A stretch of 64,000 bases of DNA, taken from the NCBI GenBank assembly GCA_963556695.1, contig CAUWAG010000006.1, forward strand, positions 372,001-436,000, written 5' to 3'. The notes under the pieces were generated by a model. That model did not search any database and was not told where the DNA came from. It saw nothing but the letters and a program-made list of their open reading frames with translations. Source of the stretch: Anthostomella pinea. Its lineage: Eukaryota > Ascomycota > Sordariomycetes > Xylariales > Xylariaceae. A program made the position numbers and the translations under genes. This document shows positions 9,806 to 20,380 of the stretch, piece after piece. Position 1 is the stretch's first letter. Every line of letters starts with the position of its first letter.

Positions 9806-10450
9806 TTACTGGAGACACTTGAAGCTCATGTAATGTGTGCCAGTGTGACAGGTACCCGTCACATCGATAGCCATGAGCTCGTAGTCGCCAGTGCAATCGG
9901 GTCCCATCCAGCCGACGCAGTACTCCAATCCGCGGATCGAGGCGCTTCTCGCAACGAAGTTGCCCTGGCCGCCGCAGGGAGCAGAGGGTGTACTCACGCC
10001 GTTCTGTTCGATGATACGGATCAGTATGTAGTCAATGATACCAACAGCGCCGAGATCCGGGAACGAAAAGGGGGCGTGGAGCAAATAGCTGAAATAAATA
10101 AGGCGATATTTCCAGTACAAGCCGCTCACGCGACTGGGGGCTTCGAGGAGGAAATGGTATTGGGTACTCCGGGAGTCCGAAGCGACTCACCGTCAAGTAC
10201 TTGCACTCAACACCCGTATCGGGCGACGGCTGGCCAAGATTCTGGCACACGATGTTGTCTTGCAAAAGGTGGCCCGGCGAGTCGGGACCCTCGTACGAAA
10301 AGTATGACGCTTTGCCTGCTCTGGGTTCTGTTCCCCAGAGCAGCCCGTTTCTATATCGTAGAAAGCGGCGAACCAGGCTGCGGCGGGGGTGGTGCTGGCC
10401 AAGAGCAGGCCCAGGCACAGCAGGATCTTGTTGAGCGGGGAGGAAGGCAT
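9806..10450 (-). pseudogene. small secreted Cys-rich protein, frameshifted
   Basis: ATG 10450 opens a strong signal peptide (NKILLCLGLLLASTTPAAA) followed by WFAAFYDIETGC. This frame then runs into non-protein-like sequence and stops. The adjacent frame continues with KASYFSYEGPDSPG and GVECKYLT up to a GTGAGT donor (10190). A 187-nt intron ends at 10004, and exon 10003..9806 joins in phase 0: NGVSTPSAPCGGQGNF to KCLQ. Joining the frames needs one extra base near the run CCCC at 10333-10336, which sits in a 10-bp inverted repeat. The product would have about eight cysteines after the signal peptide, the style of fungal apoplastic effectors; no family is assigned. It may be a true pseudogene or an assembly error. 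Confidence 0.55.
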
Positions 10451-10600
10451 GTTACTGGGCGGTGGTGTTGTCGGCAGTGGTCTTCGTTTATGGAAGCTGT
10501 CTCGTCGGGGAGCTGGCTTGTGCCTGAAGGCAGTGGGCGATCTTGGGGATTGTGGGTGGGGCACGATGAAGATTCTGAGAGCAAGAGGCTTATGGGGAGT

Positions 10601-10607
10601 TTATATA
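10601..10607 (-). promoter_or_regulatory. TATA box of the secreted protein gene
   Basis: TATATAA on the minus strand, 151 bp upstream of the proposed start at 10450. A well-formed core promoter supports the idea that the frameshifted gene is, or recently was, expressed. Confidence 0.4.
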
Positions 10608-12076
10608 GAGAAGATTCTCTTGTGCCTCTGAATCCATGTTTGTGTCGCACAATGGATACCTGGCGTACGTGGTTGTGTCACATCACCGTACAGTGAATGA
10701 AAGACTCGTGTGACGATGCTTTGATCCACCAGCTGAAGGTGAACAATCAGCACGCCTTGCATATAGTGACTTGTGACCGACGGGTTCTTCTTTCGACATT
10801 TGCTGGTGCGTTTTCCTGCTGGAATCAAGTCTGCAATCCCGCTCACAGGGCGTCTAAACAACAATCATACCGAACGCACAAGATGTATTCTCCCCTGGGC
10901 AATCATCTGTAGATTGTATATGAGGAGTTTGGCATCAGCTTGGAACATACAATCCTGCCTTCAATTGTGGTTTTCATTACCTCCAATTATGGCGTACCAA
11001 ATGAGACTCACCCCCCTGTCTTTACTTAGTCATCTTGCTTGCCTTTGTGAGTTGCATCGGGGTCTTTCTTCTTGGGAGATACATTTGGCTCGTCTATATC
11101 AATCGGGTCTTGGCACCTTGTGCACTGGAACTCGAACAGGCTTCGTGGACTGGTGGGGCGAGATAGGGGCTCAAAAGGGGCACCTCAAAAAGGGCTCCAC
11201 AGCCAGCCAGCCAGCCATGAACAGGTCCAATGGATGCGCCTGAGAACCCACGCGTAAGCGATCACCGCATAGCCATCTAGTCATATGATAATCTACGAGT
11301 CTATAAACCTCTTTCATTTCTTCTACGAGTCGCATAGTTTTCGTATTAGAGGTTTGATCATCAGTTTGAGAGATCTCACCAGCGTGCCTGGTGCCATCAA
11401 ACATTCCCTGAGAGGCTATTTTCGGACTTTGTCTAGCTCCCGGCAAATGAACTTGGAACGAGCGCCTTGGGATGAACGGTGATGTTAAGCACGGTCCCCA
11501 AATGAGTGGTGCCAGATCTGTGGTGTGCTTTCCATCCTGATCCAGAGGCGGCGCCATTTGCCAGTCAGGACCTTTCGCCTGAGGCCACAAAGGCCGCATG
11601 AACACCACGAACCCAGCAATTGAGCTGCTTGGAAAGCATCACCTGCTGTATCCAATGTCGGCCCGACAGAGAGCGTGACGGCCAGGTCTGAGCCCGGCGG
11701 GTTTGTTCCTGTGCTCTGGCGGCTGTTGAGGTGTCGTGCCAGCTGGTGGATCATATCAAACCTGTCACCCAGTTTATATAGCCTCTAACAGAACTGTGAA
11801 TGATTTCGGCCTGAGGCCGCAGCGATTTGAAGACTCGCTTGCCAGGCGCACATTAATCTTTTTCCTCCACCCCACCTCGAGCTGTTGCAGCTGTTATGTT
11901 CTGCAGCGTTCATCCCATGGTCACCCAGACTTTCAACAACAAAATCTTGACAGCTTCCTGTCTTCCCTCTTCTTGCATGCTTTGAAGCCTTCCTGTCTTC
12001 TCTGGCACGTTCCCTTGCGCTTAGGGTCTATCGCTCCGTCTCAAACTATTGCATTCTCCTCCCAACACCAGCTACC
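10608..12076. other. intergenic, promoter of Pth11-like gene
   Basis: Holds the upstream regions of the divergent secreted-protein and receptor genes. The longest open frame (11171-11608, minus) has no recognisable features and no splice partners. CT-rich stretches just before 12077 suit a fungal promoter. Confidence 0.45.
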
Positions 12077-13591
12077 ATGTCGGACTCGAACCTCGTCGCG
12101 GAATCATGGGTGTGGTTTGCGCTGACGCTTACTGTCGTCCTGGCCCGAATGTATGTTCCTCGTCGCCGACTTTCTACCATTATATCCTAACACTATTCTT
12201 TCTAGGGTCTCCCGGAGATTGCTACGCGGATCATTCAAGAAGCTGCAGATGGACGACTACCTCATGGCCGTTGCCATGGTACGGAACCATCATCTTCTCA
12301 GGCTTGTGCTTCCAAAGACACGATTCTAACTGTACCTACTCAGATCACCTACACCATCCTGCTTGTCGGCGTCAAGATCCTCAACCACACACCCACCAAC
12401 CTCATTGACCCGAATGATGCGACGATTGTGCTTACTCCCGAGAGCATTGTGACAAGAGCATATGGGTCGAAATGGGTCCTTGTCGTCGAACAGATGCAGA
12501 TTGCCACGATTTGGACCGTCAAGGTCTGCCTGTTGATCATGTACAGCCGGTTGACGTGAGTATTCTTAACTCCAAATCATTGACAGGCATGTCGTGAATG
12601 GACCAAGACTAACGCGACAACAGAATGAGCTTGAAGCAGAACTTCCTTGTCAAGATCACGGCAGCGTACGTCGCTTTCGGCTTTCTCTTCATGGAGATCA
12701 CTTTCTTTGGCGCCTGGTGCCGCCCGTTCTCCAACTATTGGGAGGTTCCTGTTCAGAGCAGTACGTTTCTACCCTTGTTCCTCTCGACTGGAAGGAAAGA
12801 CAAGCAAGCGGACAACTAATGACATTGTTGCAGTTCAATGCTCGGCCGAGAGGAACCACATGATCACGAACGCTGTCTTCAACATCACCTCGGATCTCAT
12901 GATCATCTCTCTCCCCATGCCGATCTTTCTCCAAGCCCAGTTGCAGCTGGAGAAGAAGGCGATCCTGATGGGCGTCTTTGCGCTGGGCATATTCACGGTA
13001 TGGCCACTCCGAATCCCACGTCGGACTTCACTTCGTGTCATATGTCAGTCGTTGCGAACAACCAGCTAACAAGATCTGGCTACCTAGATCTTCTGTGCCA
13101 TCCTCAACAAGTACTACAGCTTCTCAGAAACTTACGGCACCCAGTGGATCTTCTGGTACATCCGCGAGGCCTCCACCGCTATCATCGTTGCCAACCTGCC
13201 GCTCACCTGGACCCTGCTGCAGCGCATGTTCCGTATCAGTTCCTTTAGCGGCCGCTCAACACGCCCGCGCGTCAGCGTGGAGAACTTGCGACATCGGCCC
13301 ATCTACGGCAACCTGCCGAGTCGCGCCCAGGATCGCCGACCAAAGATGAGAACCGAAGACCAGGACTCCAGCCAATCGGAGAGCCATGAGTATCCCGCCT
13401 ACCCGGACTATAGCCAATATGGGAGCCAGGAGTATGGTATCTACAGGGTCTTGCCTCTTGAGACATACCAGAATAACGAGATCACCTTGGAGGACTTTGA
13501 GGCGAACAGCGGTCGGATGTTACCATTGATTCCTACTCGACCAGAGTACACTTTGCAGAGGAGTAGAGACAGCGACGTAGTCCAGACATAA
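12077..13591 (+). CDS. Pth11-like rhodopsin-fold membrane receptor
   Basis: Six exons (12077..12150, 12206..12278, 12344..12555, 12624..12760, 12834..12997, 13088..13591) join in frame to 387 residues; all introns are 55-90 nt with consensus ends. The protein starts outside with MSDSNLVAESW and crosses the membrane about seven times (VWFALTLTVVLA, LMAVAMITYTILLVG, VAFGFLFMEITFFGAW and others). The first intracellular loop has the QMDDYLM signature of the fungal rhodopsin-like integral membrane family that includes Magnaporthe Pth11-type receptors. There is no CFEM domain at the N-terminus. A 130-residue hydrophilic Tyr/Ser/Glu-rich tail ends the protein, typical of the cytosolic signalling tail. 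Likely plasma membrane; the ligand is unknown. Confidence 0.8.
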
Positions 13592-14497
13592 GGGACAGGA
13601 CTCGAATGCCGACGCGAATCTGGACGTTGCCATGACGGCTTGCCGTGGACTTGGATGGTCGCGGTATTGGAACACATGGTCAAAGATCCGAACCCTTAAA
13701 GTGTAGATACAGACCCTTTGGTGTTCTAGAGTAAAGTTTCAATGAGAACCTTTCCCATTTCATGCCACACTCCAGCTATCTTACTATGCTTGTGTAGTTC
13801 GCTAGGTATTCAAGTTGCAACTTGGTCTTCTGCCTCCGTCAACCTACAGGCCCCTGCACGTTCATCTCAACATAGGAACCCCGGATTTCGACTACAGGCC
13901 GGGGTTGGTCATCTCACCGAGACTACTTCGCCAAACAATAGGGTGATGTTCCCACAAAGAATCAACACATACCACACATGCAGTGAGGTGTGAAAATGCT
14001 TGCCGCAAGGGTGCGCGCCTTGCTGTGGCTGAATGAGACAGCTTTATTGGAGCGTGGACCTGGTACCAAGCCAATCTTAATGGCATAACTCAACAGGCTT
14101 CATGCCTTGGTCGCTGGGGAGGATATGAAGAGACCTGCAATTCTACAGATACCACACATTAGGTAATTGTGGCGTTGGGGGGATTTGGACGAAGCATATT
14201 TCATCGTCTCCTGCGCCCACCACGATCTTCTTGATCTAGCAACTTTCCTGCTCCAATCTTAGACAAGGAAGGCCATCTAGTCATGGATGGAGGTATATGC
14301 GTTGCGTCAATAAAAGTAAATGGAGGGAAGAGCAAAGTGGAGCAGGGAAGATATCATCTACATCTAGCACATTAAACCTGTATGGAAAGTAGAGCAAAAT
14401 GTAATCACAAGCAGGCCATAGGCACGGGCGTTAGATCAAATGGCAAGAAAGGTAATGCAAGAATAAATCTGCAAAAGTAAAAAGTAAAAGAAAATCG
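13592..14497. other. intergenic, 3' flank of receptor gene
   Basis: Short random open frames only. The right end is the downstream flank of the minus-strand tRNA gene, including the A-rich stretch (T-rich on the tRNA strand) that would end Pol III transcription. Confidence 0.45.
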
Positions 14498-14583
14498 CAC
14501 CCCACCTGGGACTCGAACCCAGAATCTTCAGCTTGCAACAACCGTGTAGGAGGCTGACGAGTTAACCATTTCTCTAGTAGGGC
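14498..14583 (-). tRNA. tRNA-Arg(CCT) with 13-nt intron
   Basis: Read on the minus strand: acceptor GCCCTAC pairs with GTGGGGT (two G-U pairs). The D arm is GAG/CTC with loop AAATGGTTAA, the anticodon stem is TCAGC/GCTGA, and the anticodon loop has CCT at positions 34-36. A 13-nt intron follows position 37. The T arm is CTGGG-TTCGAGT-CCCAG with a perfect B box, and G is the discriminator. CCA is not encoded, as normal in eukaryotes. The downstream strand has T runs for Pol III termination. Confidence 0.88.
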
Positions 14584-15330
14584 TTGACAGGTGAAAAAAG
14601 TCTGGTATTGTGGTATTAATGGCATGGCATGGCACGTGTACATGTACATGTACCTACAGGTTTAGATGACACATACCAGGCAGCAAGTAGAGCAGCCACA
14701 GCAAATCAAAACAAAAGAAGCAAACGAGCTGGAGGGGACCCCTTTGGCTAAAGCAAGTTCTGTCGTCGCATCTGCGCATCTGAGAAGTGACAGGCCGGGC
14801 ATATCAAGGGAACCTGCATCCGTCTGCATGAGGCTTTTCGCCAGGCTGACAAGCATCAAACGGCTGGCTGCCCACTGCAGCGCCCACCCCTATCCAGTTC
14901 CGAATGGAAGATCAGAGTACAGTGTTGTAACAATGTAATCCCAAGACCTTCCCATGGGACCTTGCAGACATGACGATTCCAGTGATTAACCTTCAATGGA
15001 TTGCACAAAGCCGCCATGCAGCCCCCAGCAGCGCGGATCCGACAAAGGTTGGAATCCGTTCCGTCCACGCGTGCCTGCACCTGCAAGAAACAGGACTCAT
15101 TTCTAATATTTATCTGGACCGGTAGATCTAACATCCAGTTAGCGATGCTTCTGGGAAGTCACAAGTCTCGCTGCCCCTGGTTGTCGCAAGCCCCCCTGCC
15201 AAAACGATCCCCCAACGGAGCAAACGCAAACTCAAAATGCAGCTTCAAGCCCCTTCCACAACAGGTGTCAGTTTACACGCGCCCCGACGAAGCTTCTCGA
15301 CAATCAAGAGTAGATCGGCCGTACCATCCG
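14584..15330. other. intergenic between tRNA and epoxide hydrolase
   Basis: No gene recognised. It contains a short palindromic ACGTGTACATGTACATGTAC-type stretch at about 14634-14652 just upstream of the tRNA. Confidence 0.4.
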
Positions 15331-16506
15331 TCACAGCGTTTTGAAGAACCCGAGTATCTCCGCCACGACAGCATCCGACTGCTCCTGCTGCACCCAATGT
15401 CCCGCGCCCTCGATCAGCTTCGCACCTCTGAAGCAGCCCTCCTTAACCGTTTTGGGATCCTCATAGCCCTCAAATGCTCCCGGCTGCTGGTAGTTGCCCC
15501 AGTCCTTCTTGCCGCTGATGAACACACAGGGCACCTCGATCCTCCTGCCTGCGTAGAGCAGCATGTCCCTTGCCGATTGCGCCGTCGACGCAGTCTGCGC
15601 GCGGTACCAGTTCAGCGCGCCCTGGAAACCAGTCCGTTTCCATTCGTCGCAGTATACGCCCAGCTCTTCTCCAGAGAGCCATTTCTCGGTCTTGGAGAAG
15701 TCTTCGCCTTCCATGTTGTGGGCGACTGTCTCTGGCATGGATTGATCCTTTCGCATGATGTAGTACTCGGGCATGATCTCGAGGTTCTTCGCGCTCCATT
15801 TCTCCAGGGGATGGGGATCATTCTTGTCCCAGTCTGCGGACTTGAGATGAAAATACCCCCGGAGAAAAGCTTCGAGACCTTGGGGCGGGTTGTCCCAGTC
15901 TGGTGCCGCCTCGGGGGTGGAATTATACCACTTGTAATGCTTTCGAGGGGGGCTCAGTCCAGCCAGCTCAGCGCTGATATCGACCTTTTGCTTCGCCGAC
16001 TCGTCTCCTAGCTGAGGCGTCGGCGGAGCATGGTGAGGATGGCTCAGCTGCACCGTCGACTTGAAGATATCAGGACGCATCAGGGCAGCCATGGCCGAAC
16101 TCACAGCGCCAAAGTCATGCCCGACGATACTATGGACCTCAGTGTACCCAAGCTTATAGACCAAGCACACCAGATCGCGCACCAGATTCGTGAAGACGTA
16201 GTCGTTCAGATCGACCTCGTGGAATCCTCGGCGCGGCCAACCGGTCGTGCGCCCGTACCCCCGCTGGTCCATGGCGACGCAGTAGTATCCAGCATCGGCG
16301 ATCTGGGGCAGCACTTTTCGCCACGAGTATGCAAGTTCTGGATAGCCGTGACAGAACAGCACGAGTGGCATTCCCGCTTTGCCGGCCTTCAAGATGTGCC
16401 AGTTGAGGCCGCATGACGCGCGACAGTCCACGTAGTCATCGTCAACGCCGTTCGGCAGGCTCATGGGTGGGAGTGCCTCCATCGCTGATGTTGAGTCGGT
16501 ACCCAT
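15331..16506 (-). CDS. soluble epoxide hydrolase (alpha/beta hydrolase)
   Basis: Single exon, 391 residues. It hydrolyses epoxides to diols (EC 3.3.2.-) through an alkyl-enzyme intermediate. Visible family marks are the oxyanion motif HGYP (residues 53-56), the nucleophile elbow GHDFGA with Asp131 in place of the Ser of esterases, a lid with candidate ring-opening tyrosines (PEYYIMRKDQ and NWYRA), the acid Asp335 in SGKKDWG and the base His370 in GAGHWVQQE. Core strands LVLFCHG and YYCVAMDQRGYGRT fit the fold. No signal peptide is present, so it is cytosolic. The N-terminal 25 residues are extra and low in structure. A haloalkane dehalogenase is less likely because the Tyr pair is present. 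Likely role is detoxification or lipid-epoxide metabolism. Confidence 0.85.
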   Translation of the reverse strand: MGTDSTSAMEALPPMSLPNGVDDDYVDCRASCGLNWHILKAGKAGMPLVLFCHGYPELAYSWRKVLPQIADAGYYCVAMDQRGYGRTTGWPRRGFHEVDLNDYVFTNLVRDLVCLVYKLGYTEVHSIVGHDFGAVSSAMAALMRPDIFKSTVQLSHPHHAPPTPQLGDESAKQKVDISAELAGLSPPRKHYKWYNSTPEAAPDWDNPPQGLEAFLRGYFHLKSADWDKNDPHPLEKWSAKNLEIMPEYYIMRKDQSMPETVAHNMEGEDFSKTEKWLSGEELGVYCDEWKRTGFQGALNWYRAQTASTAQSARDMLLYAGRRIEVPCVFISGKKDWGNYQQPGAFEGYEDPKTVKEGCFRGAKLIEGAGHWVQQEQSDAVVAEILGFFKTL

Positions 16507-17459
16507 GCTGAAACACCAATACTAGGACGCGAGCTCTGTGAGATATACGGTTGACTTGATTCGCGGCACACTTGTAGTTAGCCGAACTGTGGGAAGTTAC
16601 AGGGGATTTGTTGAAGACGTCAACTAGCACGAGCTTCCCCGCAGATCTAATAGTGTCGTGCTTAATAATCCTCCCTGAGCGGTCCGCGGCTTCCTTTTGG
16701 GACCATGTACGGGCCTTGGCCAACGGCACTGTTACTTACGTCTTGATCGCCGGACGTGTGGGCTCTTCGTCTTCCATAACACATCATCCCGACAAGGCAA
16801 GTATACAACAATCAAAATTCGGGGGAGAAACAGCCCCAGCCTTCAAGGAAGTCCAATTGCTGGCTATAGCATCTCACGGGAACGATTCGAGCATTACTAT
16901 GGAATTGGTAATGTCTTCCGTCTTTGCGGATCCTCACGGGGACACAGCATATGGCCCAACGCAGGCATTCAGCCTCCCCTGAATTGACATGCGGCACGGA
17001 TTCATGTCTAAGACGTCAGAGGAATAGTGCTGACATATCCCTACTAGCAGCTCCCAATTCGGGAGACAAGACCGAGGAGCGGAAGACTTCAGCATGCGGC
17101 TGAATACACCCATGCATTAGGGGGGCTATGTATGGCGAGCCATGGGGAGGAAGAGCGGTTGGGCAACCAGTCAGAGGACGCAAAGATGAGGCTCTTGGCC
17201 CCCGAGGGGCCTAACCTCAGAGTCGACATGGATTCACGTACCGTGGCAACCAATACTAGGATGCATGAGTGCGTGGCCCAGACACCATAACCGGCAGCTG
17301 AACTGGGATTGGAGTCAGGGGCAAAAGTGCACTTTTGGGTTGAAGACCAAAAAGCAGACGATGCCCAACCCAAGGCCTATGTTGCAAGACCCGATGTTTC
17401 TCGTTCACTCACCATTCCTTGACTTAAAGTATATCACAACTGCGGAGGCTCGTCTCGCC
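16507..17459. other. bidirectional promoter region
   Basis: 953 bp between the divergently transcribed epoxide hydrolase and membrane-protein genes. Open frames inside are short and unlike proteins. Confidence 0.45.
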
Positions 17460-18620
17460 ATGGCACCGCGACTAACCATGCCACCTCTATCCACCACCCT
17501 CCTCCTATGGGCAGGCTTCCTCGCCTCGTCCGCCAACGCAGCCATAACGTCCCAATTCCAGAATTTCTACCCGCAGCACGGCGACAAGTATGAGTACATC
17601 CTGCACCACAACTGCAGCACGCAGTTCGCCAACTACCTTACGGGCCGCACGCACGACTTTCCTATCGATTGGCTCGGCGGCGGCAGCAAGCCCACCGTCC
17701 TTACGGAGCCCGTGATCCTCTGCCTCCTGAACAACGTATCCGAGTACATCAAGTCAGCCTCTGCGTCCGCACAGGTGCTCCTGGGCATCACGCCGACGCT
17801 CCTCGCCCTCCTCGGCGCCAGCACGGAGGAGCTAGCCATGCTGACCGTCCTCGGCCGCCGCCCGCTTCTCGCGCTCTTCCTCTCCATCGGCAGCCCGGCC
17901 GTCTACGTCAGCCGCGCCTTCGAGTTCCACGACCCGCGCCAGCCGCTGCGCGACCGCTGCGGGCGCTACCACCTCTTCCGCCCCGCGTCGAAGGCCTCGC
18001 GCTGGGCGCTGGCGGCGGCACAGTACGCGGTCGCCCTCGCGGCGGCCGCCAACATCGCCACGCTGAACTGGGAGCTCGGCGTGCGCACCGCGTGCACGTT
18101 CTGGACCGAGACCATCTTCGCGCCGCTGCTGTGGGGGATCCTCAGCGTGCCGATCCACATCGCCGGCACGCTGGCGCTGCGGCTGCGCGTGCGGCGGACG
18201 ACCCGGGGAGCCGGCGATGACGATGTGCGCTACACCTTCGCGCAATGGCTCCGCGCCACGCCGCGGCGCGTGGCTGGACTGGCGCGCAGCGAGTGGACGC
18301 CGTGCGCGGCGCAGGACGAGCTGCGCGTCGTCGCATTCGACGAGGGCAAGACGTTCATCTCTTGGGCGTGGCTGCTGTCGACGTGCACCATCATCCACAT
18401 CCTGTTCGGGACGCTGCTGCTGTCGAGCCTGCTGTTCGTCGGCCCCCAGGACGCGCTGGGCGTCATTGTGAGGTACATGGCGTCGGTGCTGGCGTGTCGC
18501 GTCGTGCTGATGTTTGAGATTGCCGGGATGCGCGAGAGGTATGTGGCCGGGCCGTCGGAGGATGGGAGGGTTGAGAGGCTGATTTTGGGGAGGGAGATTG
18601 GGAAGGGGGGCGTGAGGTGA
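17460..18620 (+). CDS. multi-pass membrane protein of unknown function
   Basis: Uninterrupted frame of 386 residues from ATG 17460 (MAPRLTMPPLSTTLLLWAG). An in-frame extension upstream to about 17350 exists but lacks the look of protein. Residues 1-27 are a likely signal peptide. The mature N-terminus is outside and carries NCS glycosylation sites. About six further hydrophobic segments follow, including VLLGITPTLLALLG, LLALFLSIGSPAVYVS, a long Ala-rich helix near residue 185, and LLSTCTIIHILFGTLLLSSLLF near residue 310. The loop with LRLRVRRTTRGAG is strongly basic, so cytosolic. The coding region is very GC-rich (third positions mostly G/C). I recognise no catalytic or transporter motif. 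Confidence 0.7.
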   Translation: MAPRLTMPPLSTTLLLWAGFLASSANAAITSQFQNFYPQHGDKYEYILHHNCSTQFANYLTGRTHDFPIDWLGGGSKPTVLTEPVILCLLNNVSEYIKSASASAQVLLGITPTLLALLGASTEELAMLTVLGRRPLLALFLSIGSPAVYVSRAFEFHDPRQPLRDRCGRYHLFRPASKASRWALAAAQYAVALAAAANIATLNWELGVRTACTFWTETIFAPLLWGILSVPIHIAGTLALRLRVRRTTRGAGDDDVRYTFAQWLRATPRRVAGLARSEWTPCAAQDELRVVAFDEGKTFISWAWLLSTCTIIHILFGTLLLSSLLFVGPQDALGVIVRYMASVLACRVVLMFEIAGMRERYVAGPSEDGRVERLILGREIGKGGVR

Positions 18621-18997
18621 GCGGACCTGTAGTAACACACCGATGTTGGGAGCCTAGTGGTATATTGTGTATGATGTTGCTTCGTCTTGGCCACCGGTCC
18701 AGATGGAGTTTCCCAGAGGTGCCGAGCCGATAGGAGAGGGTCTAACTTTGGTGCGTGAAGGGGGTTGAGTTCCATATATGCTCGCCTAGGAGGGATAGGG
18801 GGGATAAGGAGTGCCTTATGCAGGAGCAGCCCCTAATGACTCCTTGAATATACTGCGATAGATATATGTGGAAACAACAGCGAATATGTTACTTGAGCAA
18901 TATACATGACTTCTCTGCATTACTCCAGTGGTACACTTGAGATAACTCTGGACAGTGCGGTGGTGTTTAAACCGCATGTACGCACGCCTCAATCTCC
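18621..18997. other. shared 3' flank of convergent genes
   Basis: Lies between two convergent genes; no feature beyond presumed 3' untranslated sequence. Confidence 0.5.
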
Positions 18998-19801
18998 TCA
19001 GAGATCGCCTACTGTCCACTCCTTCCAGCCCTTCTTCTCACCTGGCAACGTCACTGCTTCCCATTCCTTCCGAGTAACATTTTTCCATTCCTCGACCGGG
19101 ATCCAGCCGATGTAAGCTCGATCACCAAAACCGCCCACCCAGTACACCTGGGTCACCACCAGCCGCACAAACTCGGAAAAGTGGATGCGGTTGCCGGGCA
19201 GCCAATACTTGGCATCCGAGTGCTTGCTCACGAAGCATGATGCCAGAGCCTCGGTGGGCATGGAATCGATCTTCTCGATATAGCCCAGCAGACTAAAGCG
19301 CGGCAGGTTGGCTGCGCTATAAGGCACAGTATCCTCGGATTTGTCACGCCCAAAGATCCAATCAAACAAAGTCGACTTAATGCGCTTGTCGGGAGGATAG
19401 CGTGGTGTCCACTGCTGGGACAGGCTGATGTTGGAACCGTCCCGGACGTTCTTGAAGGATGTCTCGATGTTGATGGCGAGAAAAGTTGGGTTCCCCTCAT
19501 CCTCACAGTCGGCGACGTATTCCATGAGCGCATGAGGCATTCCCCCCAGGCCATCAGGACGGTTCTCCTGGCTGGAGAAGTGGCCATCGGATGAGCTTGG
19601 GAAGACGGTCCCGACGGTGCCGAGTGGACTAAGTGCCAAGATGCGGCGACCCAGCACAGCAGACTCGTACGAGGTAGGAATCCGATAACCTGACTCCGAA
19701 ACGGGCGGGTTGCTGAAGACGTATTGGGGTTCTGAAGATGGTTCAGCCACACATGAGTGGGCGGCGAATGAGATGAGTGGTAAGCTGTGAAAGAGCCTCA
19801 T
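18998..19801 (-). CDS. secreted CREG-like split-barrel protein
   Basis: Single exon, 267 residues. A signal peptide (MRLFHSLPLISFAAHSCVA) is followed by a domain resembling the PNPOx/CREG type FMN-binding split barrel: ESAVLGRRILALSPLGTVGT at the start, MPHALMEYVADCEDEGNP, then LAINIETSFKNV, and near the end ASCFVSKHSDAKYWLPG, FSEFVRLVVTQVYWVGGF and YIGWIPVEEW. CREG proteins are glycosylated secretory/lysosomal proteins that usually lack flavin binding, and fungal members are mostly uncharacterised. Two N-glycosylation sequons (NIS, NVT) fit secretion. Length is normal for the family. The GATA-site pair in its upstream region is shared with the divergent eS30 gene. Confidence 0.75.
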   Translation of the reverse strand: MRLFHSLPLISFAAHSCVAEPSSEPQYVFSNPPVSESGYRIPTSYESAVLGRRILALSPLGTVGTVFPSSSDGHFSSQENRPDGLGGMPHALMEYVADCEDEGNPTFLAINIETSFKNVRDGSNISLSQQWTPRYPPDKRIKSTLFDWIFGRDKSEDTVPYSAANLPRFSLLGYIEKIDSMPTEALASCFVSKHSDAKYWLPGNRIHFSEFVRLVVTQVYWVGGFGDRAYIGWIPVEEWKNVTRKEWEAVTLPGEKKGWKEWTVGDL

Positions 19802-20380
19802 GGTGGCGGAACGGAGCGATGCTGTACGGGAACCTCGGCAAGTTGACGGAAAGATAAATCAAGTACGATGAGACGCAGGATGAACAGCCAAGCTTAAGAA
19901 CCAAAAGATACAAGATGCAGACTCTAAGGGTGCCCCTATAGCTCGAGAGTCACAACAACTCCCAGAGAATGGCGAGTGATACAAAATGCCTGTGAGTATC
20001 AAGGTTGGAAGTTGTGAAACGCGGCAGCAGCGTGGACGTCCGATGATGGATGCAGCCTGACAGGCATCATGAGACTTCGAGCATGGGGGTCGTCCTAAGG
20101 CAGTTAGCGTACCTCAGTGCAGGTGGCGAGAGGCTGATAAGATAAGGAGGGGTAGATTTAGCCGATGATCAAGCGAAGATGGGACATTCTTCTCCGGGTT
20201 AGGTCACATGACCCCAGAGTGGGTCGGACCTCGCTCTGACTCTTACAACCCACACAACCGAATCAATCCCCCTCGGCCGCAAAGAATTTATCAGCGAAAC
20301 CGCCAACACCCAATTTCGTCCTCTCCACCCAAGGTCATCATCAATCAGCAACCGACAGACTACATCGCAAATCCGTCAAC
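19802..20380. other. bidirectional promoter, CREG-like / eS30
   Basis: 579 bp between divergent genes. It contains overlapping GATA sites (listed separately) and, close to the eS30 start, the C/T-rich stretch usual for fungal ribosomal-protein genes. Confidence 0.5.
20135..20145 (+). promoter_or_regulatory. two overlapping HGATAR sites
   Basis: TGATAA and AGATAA overlap by one base, matching the paired GATA elements bound by AreA/NIT2-type factors. They lie about 335 bp upstream of the CREG-like gene and 235 bp upstream of eS30. Functional binding is inferred from motif only. Confidence 0.3.

Noticed and set aside
9725..10696. 323-codon plus-strand open frame
   Set aside because: It is antisense to the spliced secreted protein gene, has no domain, and its composition follows the reverse complement of that gene.
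15001..16011. 336-codon plus-strand open frame
   Set aside because: Antisense shadow of the epoxide hydrolase; GC-rich third positions keep the opposite strand open.
17669..18638. Long open frames (plus 17669-18220, minus 17832-18638)
   Set aside because: Arg/Ala/His-rich shadows of the GC-rich membrane-protein gene.
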